Below the pieces are notes generated by a model that worked only from the letters and a program-made list of their open reading frames with translations, did not search any database and had not been told where the DNA came from. A stretch of DNA of 64,000 nucleotides, taken from NCBI RefSeq assembly GCF_003351025.1, contig NZ_QPCG01000006.1, positions 310,001 through 374,000 on the forward strand, read 5' to 3'. This stretch comes from Mucilaginibacter endophyticus (GTDB lineage Bacteria; Bacteroidota; Bacteroidia; Sphingobacteriales; Sphingobacteriaceae). Made by a program: the position numbers and the translations under genes. This document shows, piece after piece, positions 27,301 to 35,036 of the stretch; positions within the stretch are counted from its first letter, which is position 1; every line of letters starts with the position of its first letter.

Positions 27301-27675
27301 TTCCGGCACCACTTCCCGCCTGCGAAGCACAATGTTTTTGCTAACAATCTGGTACTGGATCTGGGTATTTTTGAAACATGCCTCAAGCGCCTGTTCTATA
27401 GTCGCGTTTTTCAGGCTTACGGTAACATTGTCCAGGTTTACCTTATCGGCATTATAAACGAAAACATAGCCCGATTGCTTTTCAATCGCTTTCAGAACAG
27501 TTTCAAGTTTCGCGTTGGATTCGTTAAGGGTGATCTGGCTGAGTACTTTTCCGCTTACATGTACAAAGGAGATGACCAGTAATAAAATTGTCAGCCTCAT
27601 TATTAAGAGAATTTTCTCGGGAACAGGCCATAGCCATCCAGGCCGGGAGCCATTCCCGATTAGATATTTATTCAT
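24310..27675 (-). CDS. SusC/RagA-family TonB-linked outer-membrane transporter with STN domain
   Basis: I start at the ATG at 27675 (1121 residues, MNKYLIGNGSR...) since the preceding 30 codons lack signal-like character. The parts in order are: signal peptide (LLIMRLTILLLVISFVHVSG), an STN/secretin-like N-terminal signalling domain (about residues 45-100, LETVLKAIEKQSGYVFVYNADKV), a carboxypeptidase-regulatory domain (about 120-200), the TonB-dependent plug with the SusC signature (ISGKDIADQP / GSRGANGVILITTKKG near 370) and the barrel. The STN domain is what FecR-type anti-sigma factors contact, matching the ECF/FecR genes immediately upstream. It imports the substrate captured by SusD, using TonB energy. 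Confidence 0.95.
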   Translation of the reverse strand: MNKYLIGNGSRPGWLWPVPEKILLIMRLTILLLVISFVHVSGKVLSQITLNESNAKLETVLKAIEKQSGYVFVYNADKVNLDNVTVSLKNATIEQALEACFKNTQIQYQIVSKNIVLRRREVVPEKPIAAEAILILGTVTNTSRQPLSGASVILKRTKKGVSTDAQGKYLIKTAEITDTLLFSYLGYVTKAIPARVAAKSPILDVIMEEATNGLDEIVIQGYGKTSKRLATGDITRVSGKDIADQPVMNPILALQGRVANVDITPVGGTASGPVKIEIRGRKALNDQFPSDPLYIINGVPLTVLEVRGGTANAGSAAYSRGYDQTGAGPGQSPFFSLNPDDIESIEILKDADATAIYGSRGANGVILITTKKGQPGKMKVDASFNTGSNFVTRYFDLLNTQQYIAMRKEAFANSGVQPTVNNAVDLLVFDQSKDTNWQKYHSGSSSQTNYTGSVSGGSELTTYRIGASYGTTHDLSTITGGNRRGTVSLSLQNHSADQKFSMDLNASYAATSVDAVQMNVPLTLPPNAPDPFDSQGNLNFAAWGAAHASYPFNGLKITTDQRGNTLSSGLLLTYNVVKGLSLSTSLGYTNTTNLNTVITPIAALDPFSTPPFYGRSQFGTTRVSNMIVEPQLNYHTLLGKGSLAVLAGGTYQQNSTSGANVLGLNYTDDALLSTITNAPVVTADDISGKYKYTGVFARVNFNWDGKYILNLNGRRDGSSRFGADSRFGNFYSIGAAWNISDEKWVSDFLPSFFSLVKIRGSYGITGSDQVGDYKYLTQYGNTAIKLPDYNGISPIIPLIQPNADYHWQVNRSTELALEIGMLKDRLSLSVSAYRSYCDNQLVDFLTPAITGFTSVIANSPAKVANDGLEIALNGTLIKTNKFSWSASFNTGFNRNRLLAYPNLEKSPYADRLKIGTSVNSVYVLKYLGVDPLTGYYTFEDHNGDNNITTTGGPESRGDRYIAVKTTPDFTGNLSQTFRYKGFSLSANFYLVKQRGRNSLYNSIATGSTNISLERYLTRWQKPGDQALTAKLSVVTTAENSFILQSDQAYTDASFIRLNSINASGALPKSWAKQIGASNINFMASASNIFVITKYKGLDPVVQSVGSALPSRTITFGLNCSF

Positions 27676-27886
27676 TATATTTGATGGGTTGAGGTTAATG
27701 AAATCAATAGTCAATTGTTTATTCGGCCCAGGCACCACCTGAACAGAATAGGATAACCTGAACACTTACCGTGGTTGTGGTTCCAACACTTCCACGGTTA
27801 TTCAAGCTCCTGTGCTCTCTTATTAGTAAAATCTCACCATAGGCAATAGCTTATTTAAGTTTTGTTTAATTTTAAAATGTTTATTA

Positions 27887-29059
27887 TCAAGGCCTGATCT
27901 TAATGGTTCTGTCAACCACGACATAGTTAATATCTAGGTATTTCAGGATTTGCAATGCTTCAGACAGATTAGCATTGCGATGTACTTTCCCGGTGATGTG
28001 AGCATCGGGGACCTTGCCTTCATAAACCACATTAACATCGTACCAACGCGAAATCTGGTTCATTACCGTGGTTATATCTGTCCGGTCAAAGTAAAAGTAG
28101 CCATTCTTCCAGGCCACGGCGTTTTCAGTATCAACCTCCGATATCCGGACATTGTTGCTCTTTACCTCAGCCTGTTGTCCCGGTGTTAATTTCCTGGTAA
28201 ATTTTAAACCCTCCACAGTAAGGCTGATACTTCCCTCAAGTAATGTAGTAGCAGCATTACTTTCGCCAGGGTAACTATTAATATTAAAATGGGTCCCCAA
28301 CACCCGGATTTCCTGGCCCGAAAATTCGGAGGTACCAGAGACACTAACAACAAAAGGGTGAGCTGCATCTTTAGCTACTTCAAAATACCCCTCGCCGATA
28401 AGATTAACCTTACGCTCCTTTTCGGCTTCCATATTAACCGGAAAGGTGATCTTCGAATCCGCGTTTAGCCACACCAGGGATCCGTCGGGAAGTTTGACCT
28501 TAAAAGTTTCTCCCTTACCGGTATTTAAAGTATTAAAAAGCATTTCCGGATTGTGGCCATCGGTCTTTCCTTTTGAGTTGCTTTGATCCTGCACAGTGTA
28601 GGTAATTTCTCCTTTAACAGATTTGGTAATGTTTATCGCTCCCTGCGAAGCCAAATGCCCCTGAACGCTCTTACCTAATTTAATTTTCTGACCATTAGCC
28701 AGTGTGAGTGTAGCCCCTTCCTTCCCTGCTAAGATCTCTGTACTGGCGATAGCTGGTTTCGTTATAGCTTTACGGGAGGTTTCGAGTTTTAATAAATAAA
28801 AGCATATTGAGGTTATCAACACTACCGACGCGGCGATCATAGATATACGAGGCCAGAACTGTACTGTCCTTATACCAATGCGCCCCATTACCTGGTTCCG
28901 CATCAGTGACTCTGCTTTTCTGAGTTCAGCTTCAGAAAGATGGATATGATCATTCATATTCCAGTCCGCATACCACGACTCGATGATGGCAAGCTCCTCT
29001 TCCGTGCAGTTACCTTCCCTGAATTTTTTTAATAATTGTTCGTGATCAAATTCTGCCAT
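27887..29059 (-). CDS. FecR-family anti-sigma factor
   Basis: About 390 residues; I prefer the ATG at 29059 (MAEFDHEQLL), two codons inside the longest reading. N-terminal cytoplasmic sigma-binding segment (about 1-70), one membrane helix near 75-95 (MIAASVVLITSICFYLLKL), periplasmic FecR domain (about 165-310, ETFKVKLPDGSLVWLNADSKI, RKVNLIGEGYFEVAKDA) and a C-terminal domain that meets the SusC STN domain. It holds the sigma factor inactive until the transporter signals substrate. Its stop lies 211 bases before the SusC start and its own start about 28 bases after the sigma gene stop. Confidence 0.93.
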   Translation of the reverse strand: MAEFDHEQLLKKFREGNCTEEELAIIESWYADWNMNDHIHLSEAELRKAESLMRNQVMGRIGIRTVQFWPRISMIAASVVLITSICFYLLKLETSRKAITKPAIASTEILAGKEGATLTLANGQKIKLGKSVQGHLASQGAINITKSVKGEITYTVQDQSNSKGKTDGHNPEMLFNTLNTGKGETFKVKLPDGSLVWLNADSKITFPVNMEAEKERKVNLIGEGYFEVAKDAAHPFVVSVSGTSEFSGQEIRVLGTHFNINSYPGESNAATTLLEGSISLTVEGLKFTRKLTPGQQAEVKSNNVRISEVDTENAVAWKNGYFYFDRTDITTVMNQISRWYDVNVVYEGKVPDAHITGKVHRNANLSEALQILKYLDINYVVVDRTIKIRP

Positions 29060-29087
29060 AATCAATAAGTCAATAATGACTTAACAA

Positions 29088-29768
29088 TTACATAACAGTT
29101 GAGTCGGATCGATCGGGTATCCCGGAAGGAAAAAAAAGTAAAATATTTTTTTTATGGTCGTTTTTCTCTGGTACCAGAGGGGTATCAAGACCACCACAAT
29201 GACAAAAAGAAGTAAGAAATATAGCCATACCAATTTTTTGACGCAAAACCCTAAGTGATTTCTTGATATGAGTAGCAACAGTTTGTTCTGAAAGGTTCAA
29301 CTTTTCTGCAATTTCCCGATTGCTAAGATGTTCAAAGCGGCTCATTAAAAAAACCTCCCTCATTCTTTCGGGCAAGGCATTAATTTCTTTATTGATGATC
29401 TCTGCTAATTGTTTTTCCCTTATTCTTTCATCCGCAAGGCCTCCGGAAACCCCTGCAAAATTTTGAATTGTCGTTGCATAGTCAGTCACTATTTTATGAT
29501 GACTAACAAGATTTAATATCTTATTACGGCTCATGGTAAAAAGATATCCTGAGAGGTTAACATTTTTAATCATATCCCTCTTTTCCCACAATGCCACAAA
29601 CACATCCTGCACCAAATCTCTTGATGTGTCTTCATCCCGGAGCTTGTTGTACACATGGCTATATAAAAGTTTATTATAGCGTTCGAAGATTTCAACAAAA
29701 GCGTTTCTATCTTCCTCCTTTACCAGGTCAAGCAATTCTAAGTCCGAATATGAACGATAAGACTTCAT
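29088..29768 (-). CDS. ECF sigma-70 factor
   Basis: 226 residues. Region 2 (FVEIFERYNKLLYSHV ... DLVQDVFVALWEKRD, about 25-75) and region 4 with helix-turn-helix (LPERMREVFLMSRFEHLSN, EIAEKLNLSEQTVATHIKK, about 130-175) are complete. It probably drives transcription of the SusC operon together with the FecR gene downstream. The tail after LRVLRQKIG is odd: about 45 residues of Cys/Pro/Lys-rich sequence. Removing one base from the A6 run (minus strand, 29234-29239) instead gives LRQKLVWLYFLLLFVIVVV..., a hydrophobic membrane-like tail of the sort common in this sigma group. A frameshift, sequencing error or slippage is therefore possible. Confidence 0.92.
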   Translation of the reverse strand: MKSYRSYSDLELLDLVKEEDRNAFVEIFERYNKLLYSHVYNKLRDEDTSRDLVQDVFVALWEKRDMIKNVNLSGYLFTMSRNKILNLVSHHKIVTDYATTIQNFAGVSGGLADERIREKQLAEIINKEINALPERMREVFLMSRFEHLSNREIAEKLNLSEQTVATHIKKSLRVLRQKIGMAIFLTSFCHCGGLDTPLVPEKNDHKKNILLFFPSGIPDRSDSTVM

Positions 29769-30186
29769 GGATTAATCAATAGGAGTAAAGATATAAATAT
29801 TCTCTATTTTTCCAATCCTGCTACCCCATGCCGTTCCCAAAAACAACCAAATCAATTCAAAATTCTAAAAAATCGTAATTTTTAAACAAATTTTATTATC
29901 CAAAAGCAAACCGCACCTTAAAAAGGCCATAACAAACCCGAAAAAACAAATAGTTTTTAAAAAAATATCTAAAAACTCGCTCCAATGCTATCTACAAACC
30001 CATTAAATCACAGCTCAAATAAAAAACACACCCAATAGTCTTTCACCTCCCTCAAATCTTATATATTTTAAAAAAAATTCGAGATTTAAAATCAACAATC
30101 TGTATTTCCCAGCCAAACAGATACCCGATATATCTTTCCGGCATTTCTTTCGCATTGAAGTAAATTTTACACTTTTTGAAGGGACA
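29769..30186. other. AT-rich gene-free stretch
   Basis: About 420 bases between the ECF sigma gene and the tRNA-His terminator. It must contain the sigma gene's promoter, but I see no clear TAnnTTTG pair. The apparent minus-strand reading frame here is composed of Phe/Lys/Ile from AT-richness and is not coding. Confidence 0.5.
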
Positions 30187-30194
30187 CAAAAAAA

Positions 30195-30218
30195 GCTCAT
30201 TTACTTATGTAAATGAGC
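30195..30218 (-). terminator. terminator of tRNA-His
   Basis: Perfect 10-bp stem GCTCATTTAC / GTAAATGAGC with loop TTAT and a run of eight T on the minus strand. Confidence 0.9.
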
Positions 30219-30230
30219 CTTAGAAAAGCG

Positions 30231-30305
30231 GGTAAGCAATGGGGCTCGAACCCACGACCCCCAGAACCACAATCTGGTGCTCTAACCAACTGAGCTATGC
30301 CTACC
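30231..30305 (-). tRNA. tRNA-His(GUG)
   Basis: Minus strand. Acceptor GUAGGCA pairs with UGCUUAC, with the extra 5' G(-1) opposite C73 that marks tRNA-His. D arm AGCUC...GAGC, anticodon loop UUGUGGU (GUG), T loop UUCGAGC. CCA not encoded. Confidence 0.95.
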
Positions 30306-30324
30306 GTCTTGTTTTTCGAGTGTG

Positions 30325-30355
30325 CAAAAATAGAAATCTCCCGGGAAATTGCAAA
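30325..30355 (-). promoter_or_regulatory. Bacteroidota-type promoter of tRNA-His
   Basis: On the minus strand TTTG (30352-30355), 19-base spacer, TATTTTTG (30325-30332), a perfect match to the housekeeping consensus. Confidence 0.8.
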
Positions 30356-30428
30356 CTCTTTTTTAAAATTACATTAAGCTTACCCGTTTAATTTAGAATG
30401 ATTATGCTTAATAAGTATTTTTGTAACT

Positions 30429-32522
30429 ATGGCTGAGCAATTGATAGAACTAAATGTGACCGGCATGCATTGTAATAACTGTGCCATGTCTGTCCATAAA
30501 TTCCTCGAAAAAAAGGGCTTACATAATATCCTGGTTGATTTTGCCGGCGAAGAGGTGAAATTTTCTACCAGCGACGAAGCAAAGCTGCCTGAAATAAAAA
30601 AAGGGATAGAAAATTTAGGATTTAAAGTTATCGAGGACCTCAGCACTCATTCGGTGCCGTTTTATGAGCGGGTAGAAAACAAATTTATCTTCTGCGCCAT
30701 CTTTACCACTCCCCTTTTACTGTATATGATATTGCCCTGGCATTTCCTGCATCAGCCCGTAATCCAGCTATTATTGTGCCTGCCAGTTTTTATTGTTGGA
30801 TGCTTACATTTTGGCAAAAGTGCTATCAGTTCACTTAAAGGAGGAATTCCTAATATGGATGTGCTCATTTTTGTGGGTTCAACGTCGGCTTTTGTTTACA
30901 GCGTTATCGGCACAATACGTAACCTGGGACCACAATATCAGTTTTATGAAACCTGTGCAACGATCATAACATTGGTACTATTGGGCAATGTATTTGAAAA
31001 ACGTTCGGTAAGTCAGACTACTTCGGCGGTAAAAGATCTGATTAAGTTTCAACAGGTAAATGCTAACCGGATCATAAACGGCAGCGTTGAGGTAATCAAT
31101 GCCAAAGAAGTACGCCCCGGAGATACGCTACTGGTTAATCAGGGCGACAAGATCCCGGTTGATGGCGAGCTGCTTTCCGGTGAGGGCTCAGTTGATGAAG
31201 CTATGCTTACCGGCGAAAGCATCCCGGTTGAAAAACAAAAATATGATAAGGTTATTGGTGGCACTATACTGGTTAACGGCAATTTCCATATGCTGGCCAC
31301 CCGTGTTGGATCAAATACCATCCTTGCTCAAATCATCGATCTGATGAAAAAAGCCCAGGCGGCTAAACCACCTGTTCAAAAATTGGGAGATAAGGTTGCA
31401 GCCATATTTGTACCGGCAGTTATACTAATAGCGCTTATTACTTTTATGCTTACCTATCTTGTGGGTAACGCCGGCTTTCAGCATGCTATGATGAACGCAA
31501 TAGCCGTACTGGTAATTTCCTGTCCGTGTGCTATGGGCCTGGCTACGCCTACCGCGGTTATGGTTGGTTTAGGCAGGGCGGCCAAAAACGGCATCCTTGT
31601 AAAAGGTGGCGATACCATTGAAGCTGTTACCAACACCAAATATGTGGTATTTGACAAAACAGGCACCCTCACAACCGGAAAGTTCACAGTTAACGAAATC
31701 AATATTACGGATGGTGCCGATATAGCACAGATCAGGGGTGCTATTGTTGCTATCGAGGAACGTTCCAATCACCCGATAGCCAAATCGCTTGTAAACGGTT
31801 TAAAAGACCTGTCACAGCAAAAGCTCATTTTAAAATCGGTTAAAGAAGAAAAAGGGCTGGGTATGCGCGCTGAGGATGTTGAAGGAAATCATTACTTTTT
31901 AGGTACGGCAAAAGCCAGTAATGATGGTCACTTTAACCTTGCACTTTATAAAAACCAGGTACTGATGGCACAAATTGCCGTTGATGACCAGATAAAACCC
32001 GAAGCTCCGGAACTCATAACCCAACTTAAACAAATGGGCATTATCCCGGTATTATTGAGCGGCGATAAAAAAGAACGATGCCTTAAAGTAGCCAATCAAT
32101 TGGGCATTAACGAGGTGCACGGCGAGAGACTTCCAGAAGAAAAGCTTAAAGCGATTGATATTTATAAGCAAAAAGGCAAAACCATCATGATAGGCGACGG
32201 CATTAATGATGCCCCTGCCCTAACCCATGCCGATGTTGGTGTATCCATGAACGATGCCAGCCAGGTTGCTATCCAGTCGGCCAGTGTGGTGTTGTTGAAC
32301 ACCGATCTGCATTCGGTTATCAAGTTTTTGCAAATTAGCAGGCATACACTGCTTACCATCAAACAAAACCTTTTCTGGGCATTTGCCTATAATATTATAG
32401 CCATCCCTGTAGCTGCCATGGGCTTCCTTAACCCCATGGTTGGCGCGCTTACCATGGCATTTTCAGATGTAGTAGTAATAGGGAATTCATTGAGGCTGAA
32501 GATTAAAAAAGTTGATAGATAA
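30429..32522 (+). CDS. copA: copper-type P1B ATPase
   Basis: 697 residues. A single heavy-metal-associated domain (about 4-66) carries the Cys15-x-x-Cys18 site in GMHCNNC. Membrane helices follow, then the actuator loop with TGES (LTGESIPVEKQ near 258), CPC in ISCPCAMGLATP near 365 (the transmembrane metal site of Cu+ exporters), phosphorylated Asp409 in DKTGTLTTG, the HP locus (RSNHPIAKS near 448) and the hinge GDGINDAP near 590. It exports Cu+ (possibly Ag+) from the cytoplasm. It is monocistronic. TATTTTTG at 30416-30423 ends 5 bases before the ATG, so the transcript may be leaderless. Confidence 0.93.
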   Translation: MAEQLIELNVTGMHCNNCAMSVHKFLEKKGLHNILVDFAGEEVKFSTSDEAKLPEIKKGIENLGFKVIEDLSTHSVPFYERVENKFIFCAIFTTPLLLYMILPWHFLHQPVIQLLLCLPVFIVGCLHFGKSAISSLKGGIPNMDVLIFVGSTSAFVYSVIGTIRNLGPQYQFYETCATIITLVLLGNVFEKRSVSQTTSAVKDLIKFQQVNANRIINGSVEVINAKEVRPGDTLLVNQGDKIPVDGELLSGEGSVDEAMLTGESIPVEKQKYDKVIGGTILVNGNFHMLATRVGSNTILAQIIDLMKKAQAAKPPVQKLGDKVAAIFVPAVILIALITFMLTYLVGNAGFQHAMMNAIAVLVISCPCAMGLATPTAVMVGLGRAAKNGILVKGGDTIEAVTNTKYVVFDKTGTLTTGKFTVNEINITDGADIAQIRGAIVAIEERSNHPIAKSLVNGLKDLSQQKLILKSVKEEKGLGMRAEDVEGNHYFLGTAKASNDGHFNLALYKNQVLMAQIAVDDQIKPEAPELITQLKQMGIIPVLLSGDKKERCLKVANQLGINEVHGERLPEEKLKAIDIYKQKGKTIMIGDGINDAPALTHADVGVSMNDASQVAIQSASVVLLNTDLHSVIKFLQISRHTLLTIKQNLFWAFAYNIIAIPVAAMGFLNPMVGALTMAFSDVVVIGNSLRLKIKKVDR

Positions 32523-32701
32523 TAGATCATGGTTCATGGTCGCTTTTTAGTCCTTTAGTTTTAGAGGATAAGGCAAAGTTTGTTATTTTTGAAGCTGCAT
32601 GTTAACGCGGTTTTTACTATGACGAACCATTAACTATCTGCTAAATTGTTAACCTGGTTCCTGACTATGATCTATGAACCATCAACCATGAACTAATTTA
32701 A
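32523..32701. repeat. intergenic imperfect inverted repeat of short words
   Basis: The left arm near 32521-32541 (ATAGATCATGGTTCATGG) and the right arm near 32665-32694 (ATGATCTATGAACCATCAAC, CATGAACTA) are complementary with mismatches. Each arm is built from repeats of a 7-8-base word (GATCATG, GTTCATGG). It resembles the arms at 1214, 1903, 3520, 34950 and 57855 in design but not in sequence. Confidence 0.7.
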
Positions 32702-33172
32702 ATGATCGAAATTTTTACAGACGGGGCTTCAAGTGGTAATCCGGGACCGGGTGGTTATGGTGTGATATTGCGTTCGGGACAGCATTACAAGGAGCTATCT
32801 GAAGGGTTTCGTAAAACTACCAACAACCGAATGGAACTGTTAGCAGTTATCAAAGGGTTGGAAGCATTGAAAGCACCCAACCAGGATGTCATGATCTTTT
32901 CCGACTCTAAATATGTGATTGATGCCATCGAAAAACGCTGGGTTAACGGCTGGGTAGCAAAAGGCTTTGTGGGCAAAAAAAACAAAGACCTGTGGATGCG
33001 CTATTTGGAGATAAGCAAAATTCATAAAATTAAATTTACCTGGGTGCGCGGCCATAACGGTCACCCGGAAAATGAGCGCTGCGACCAGTTAGCTGTGGCA
33101 GCAGGCAAACGTCCTCCCCTGCTTATCGACTCGGTTTTTGAGGCTGAGAATGCCAGGGCTGGAATGATGTAA
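32702..33172 (+). CDS. rnhA: ribonuclease HI
   Basis: 156 residues, the family's usual length. It removes RNA from RNA-DNA hybrids (R-loops, primers). Catalytic acidic residues are visible in IEIFTDGASSGNPGPGG (Asp7), NNRMELLAVIKGLEAL (Glu near 48), FSDSKYVIDAI (Asp near 71) and the C-terminal RGHNGHPENERCDQLA (His and Asp near 120-131). The Trp/Lys-rich basic protrusion (KRWVNGWVAKGFVGKKNKDLW) of the bacterial type is present. It sits 180 bases after copA, behind an intergenic repeat, and is likely independent. Confidence 0.97.
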   Translation: MIEIFTDGASSGNPGPGGYGVILRSGQHYKELSEGFRKTTNNRMELLAVIKGLEALKAPNQDVMIFSDSKYVIDAIEKRWVNGWVAKGFVGKKNKDLWMRYLEISKIHKIKFTWVRGHNGHPENERCDQLAVAAGKRPPLLIDSVFEAENARAGMM

Positions 33173-33239
33173 TCTAATCACAAATTTACTTAAGAATCCA
33201 ACTTTGCCGTCGACGAACAGGCTGAGGAGTGTGCGGTGC

Positions 33240-33330
33240 CCGTGAGGAGAAATCTTATACGCCCTGCTTTAAGTCATTATTGCATTGCAAAGCGTACAAG
33301 GTTTCTCTTTCGCCCCAGTGCTCAAATCCA
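33240..33330. repeat. imperfect inverted repeat, dispersed-repeat remnant
   Basis: GTGAGGAGAAATCTTATACGC (33240 on) is imperfectly complementary to GCGTACAAGGTTTCTCTTTCGC (to about 33315), and the flank continues TATCGAAATGACATTT. Words like these are typical of dispersed intergenic repeats in Sphingobacteriaceae. It sits between convergent genes. Confidence 0.5.
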
Positions 33331-33370
33331 TCCGGCTCTATCGAAATGACATTTCTTATATTTTATTTTT

Positions 33371-33862
33371 TTATCCTGCAAGTTCTATAATCTGCAGATC
33401 CTGGATTTTATCGCCATCGATATTAAACCTCAATAGAGTACGTACTTTATGCCAGCCCTGTTTGCCGGCCGCGCCGGGATTCATGTGCAGGCAATTAATC
33501 TTTTTATCGAACATCACCTTTAAGATATGCGAATGCCCGGTGATAAATAACTTGGGAGGATTGCTATAAATTTCGGCTTTGATATTTTGGCTGTACCTGC
33601 CGGGGTAACCACCGATGTGGGTCATCCACACATCCACGTCTTCGCATTTAAAGCGCAGGTGCTCGGGATAAACTATTCTTACATCCTTATCATCAATATT
33701 ACCATAAACGCCTTTTAAGGGTTTAAAAGCAGCGAGCCTATCAGCTAACTCGATGTTTCCGAAATCTCCTGCATGCCAGATCTCGTCACAATTTTCAAAG
33801 TGTTTAAAAACGGCATCGTCGAGGTAGCTGTGGGTATCGGAAATGAGGCCTATGCGGGTCAT
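33371..33862 (-). CDS. YfcE/MJ0936-type metallophosphoesterase
   Basis: 163 residues, cytoplasmic. Metal-binding motifs of the calcineurin-like fold are all present: LISDTHSYLDD (DxH at 9-11), HAGDFGN (GDxxx near 32-37), VYGNIDD (GNxD), and GHSHILKV (GHxH near 118). YfcE-type enzymes hydrolyse phosphodiesters of unclear physiological substrate. The start follows TATCTTTA by only 4 bases, another possible leaderless gene. It is followed about 50 bases upstream by trmN on the same strand. Confidence 0.9.
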   Translation of the reverse strand: MTRIGLISDTHSYLDDAVFKHFENCDEIWHAGDFGNIELADRLAAFKPLKGVYGNIDDKDVRIVYPEHLRFKCEDVDVWMTHIGGYPGRYSQNIKAEIYSNPPKLFITGHSHILKVMFDKKINCLHMNPGAAGKQGWHKVRTLLRFNIDGDKIQDLQIIELAG

Positions 33863-33911
33863 GGTGTAAAGATAGAGTTTAAGAGGTTAGAGTTGAGAAC
33901 CATGCCGGAGA

Positions 33912-34616
33912 TTAAAATATCGTCAGGAAATCTTTCAGCACCTCCCGGTATGTTTCCGTGTATACTTTTGGTTCATCGTAGATAACAAACTTATTAGTTA
34001 TTGCCTGCACATCGCTTTTCCTGAAAGCAAGTATTTCCCGGTGTGCGGCATCATCTTTAAAAGAGTGCACAGTAATTATTTTTTGCAAATGCAGCTTGTG
34101 CTGCACCGCCAGGTTCTTAACCAAATCAGCGGTATCTACGGGCAATATCAACCAGCACATTCCCCGTTCGGTAAGCTGCGCTGCAACTATCGATATCAGC
34201 TTTTCAAAAAAGCCATCGGCAGCATGCTTGGCCAAATTTGTTTTAATTCCCGGCGATTGCAGGGAGTTGATATAAAACGGCGGGTTCGATACAATTAGGT
34301 CATATCTTTTTTCAGGGTGCTCTTCAAAAAAATGCTCAAACCCTGCTGCATAAAGTGTTAGCCTGCTTTCAAATGGCGAATTACTGAAGTTGCTTTTTGC
34401 TGTTATAGCAGCTTGTTCGTCAATTTCAACAGCGTCTATTTTAGCCTCGGTAAATCGTTGAGCCAGCATCAGGGCTATGACACCTGTTCCGGTGCCTATA
34501 TCCAGAATGTTTAACGGCTCTCCTTCGCCGGCCATAGCGCCAAGTAATACCCCATCGGTATTGATTTTCATGGCACAGTCGGTTTGGTCAACGCTGAATT
34601 GTTTGAAACGGAACAT
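33912..34616 (-). CDS. trmN: tRNA1(Val) A37 N6-methyltransferase, YfiC/TrmN6 family
   Basis: 234 residues, Rossmann-type SAM methyltransferase. SAM motif I LDIGTGTGVIALMLA at about 38-52, acidic loop DAVEIDE near 64-70, and the catalytic SNPPFY (N-P-P-F) near 124-129, characteristic of adenine-N6 methyltransferases. The N-terminus FRFKQFSVDQTDCAMKINTD is typical of the YfiC group, which methylates A37 of tRNA-Val. It may share a transcript with the phosphoesterase 49 bases downstream. Confidence 0.88.
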   Translation of the reverse strand: MFRFKQFSVDQTDCAMKINTDGVLLGAMAGEGEPLNILDIGTGTGVIALMLAQRFTEAKIDAVEIDEQAAITAKSNFSNSPFESRLTLYAAGFEHFFEEHPEKRYDLIVSNPPFYINSLQSPGIKTNLAKHAADGFFEKLISIVAAQLTERGMCWLILPVDTADLVKNLAVQHKLHLQKIITVHSFKDDAAHREILAFRKSDVQAITNKFVIYDEPKVYTETYREVLKDFLTIF

Positions 34617-34841
34617 GAGGGCGAAGTTATTGTTTCGGATTAAAAACTTCCGGTTGATAAGGTATGAATATATTTCTGCTAAATAAAAACATTGGCCCGC
34701 TCAATCGCCGCGGGATGGCTGTTACTTTTGGCTTGGCCCAAAAGTAACCAAAAACCCAAAACAGAAAAAAGCTTCCCCCCGCAGGCCATACTCCCTGGCC
34801 CGCTTTTCTGCCGGGCCGACGCGCTTTTGCTTTTCTAATAA

Positions 34842-34927
34842 CATGTCATTGCGAGGCACGAAGCAATCTCGTAGCTATACAGAGCGGCTATGCCTCCGTG
34901 CGATTGCTTCGTGCTCGCAATGACATG
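34842..34927. repeat. nested palindromic repeat (CATGTCATTGCGAGG type)
   Basis: Arms 34842-34868 and 34902-34927 are complementary over 26 bases with one bulged base (CATGTCATTGCGAGGCACGA / TCGTGCTCGCAATGACATG). The loop is about 33 bases. Repeats of this type (CATTGCGAGGCACGAAGCAATC) are widely dispersed in Sphingobacteriaceae genomes to my knowledge. Confidence 0.75.
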
Positions 34928-34949
34928 GTTTTAAGTTGCTTTCTTCTCT

Positions 34950-35036
34950 ATTCAACTATTTTACTTCCGACTCTTGCTGTCTTGATTCTTGACTCTCACA
35001 ATCTTGTTTCCTGACTCTTACAGTCTTACCTCTTTC
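34950..35036. repeat. direct word repeat GACTCTTGCTGTCTTGATTC-like
   Basis: Three to four consecutive imperfect copies of a roughly 16-20-base unit made of words such as GACTCTT, GTCTTGATTCTT and GACTCTCACAATCTTG. It has the same design as the arms of the inverted word repeats elsewhere in the window, but only one arm is present. Confidence 0.6.

Noticed and set aside
29081..29278. Separate 65-residue membrane protein gene
   Set aside because: Overlaps the ECF sigma 3' end; better explained as an alternate frame of that gene (see finding) than as an independent gene.
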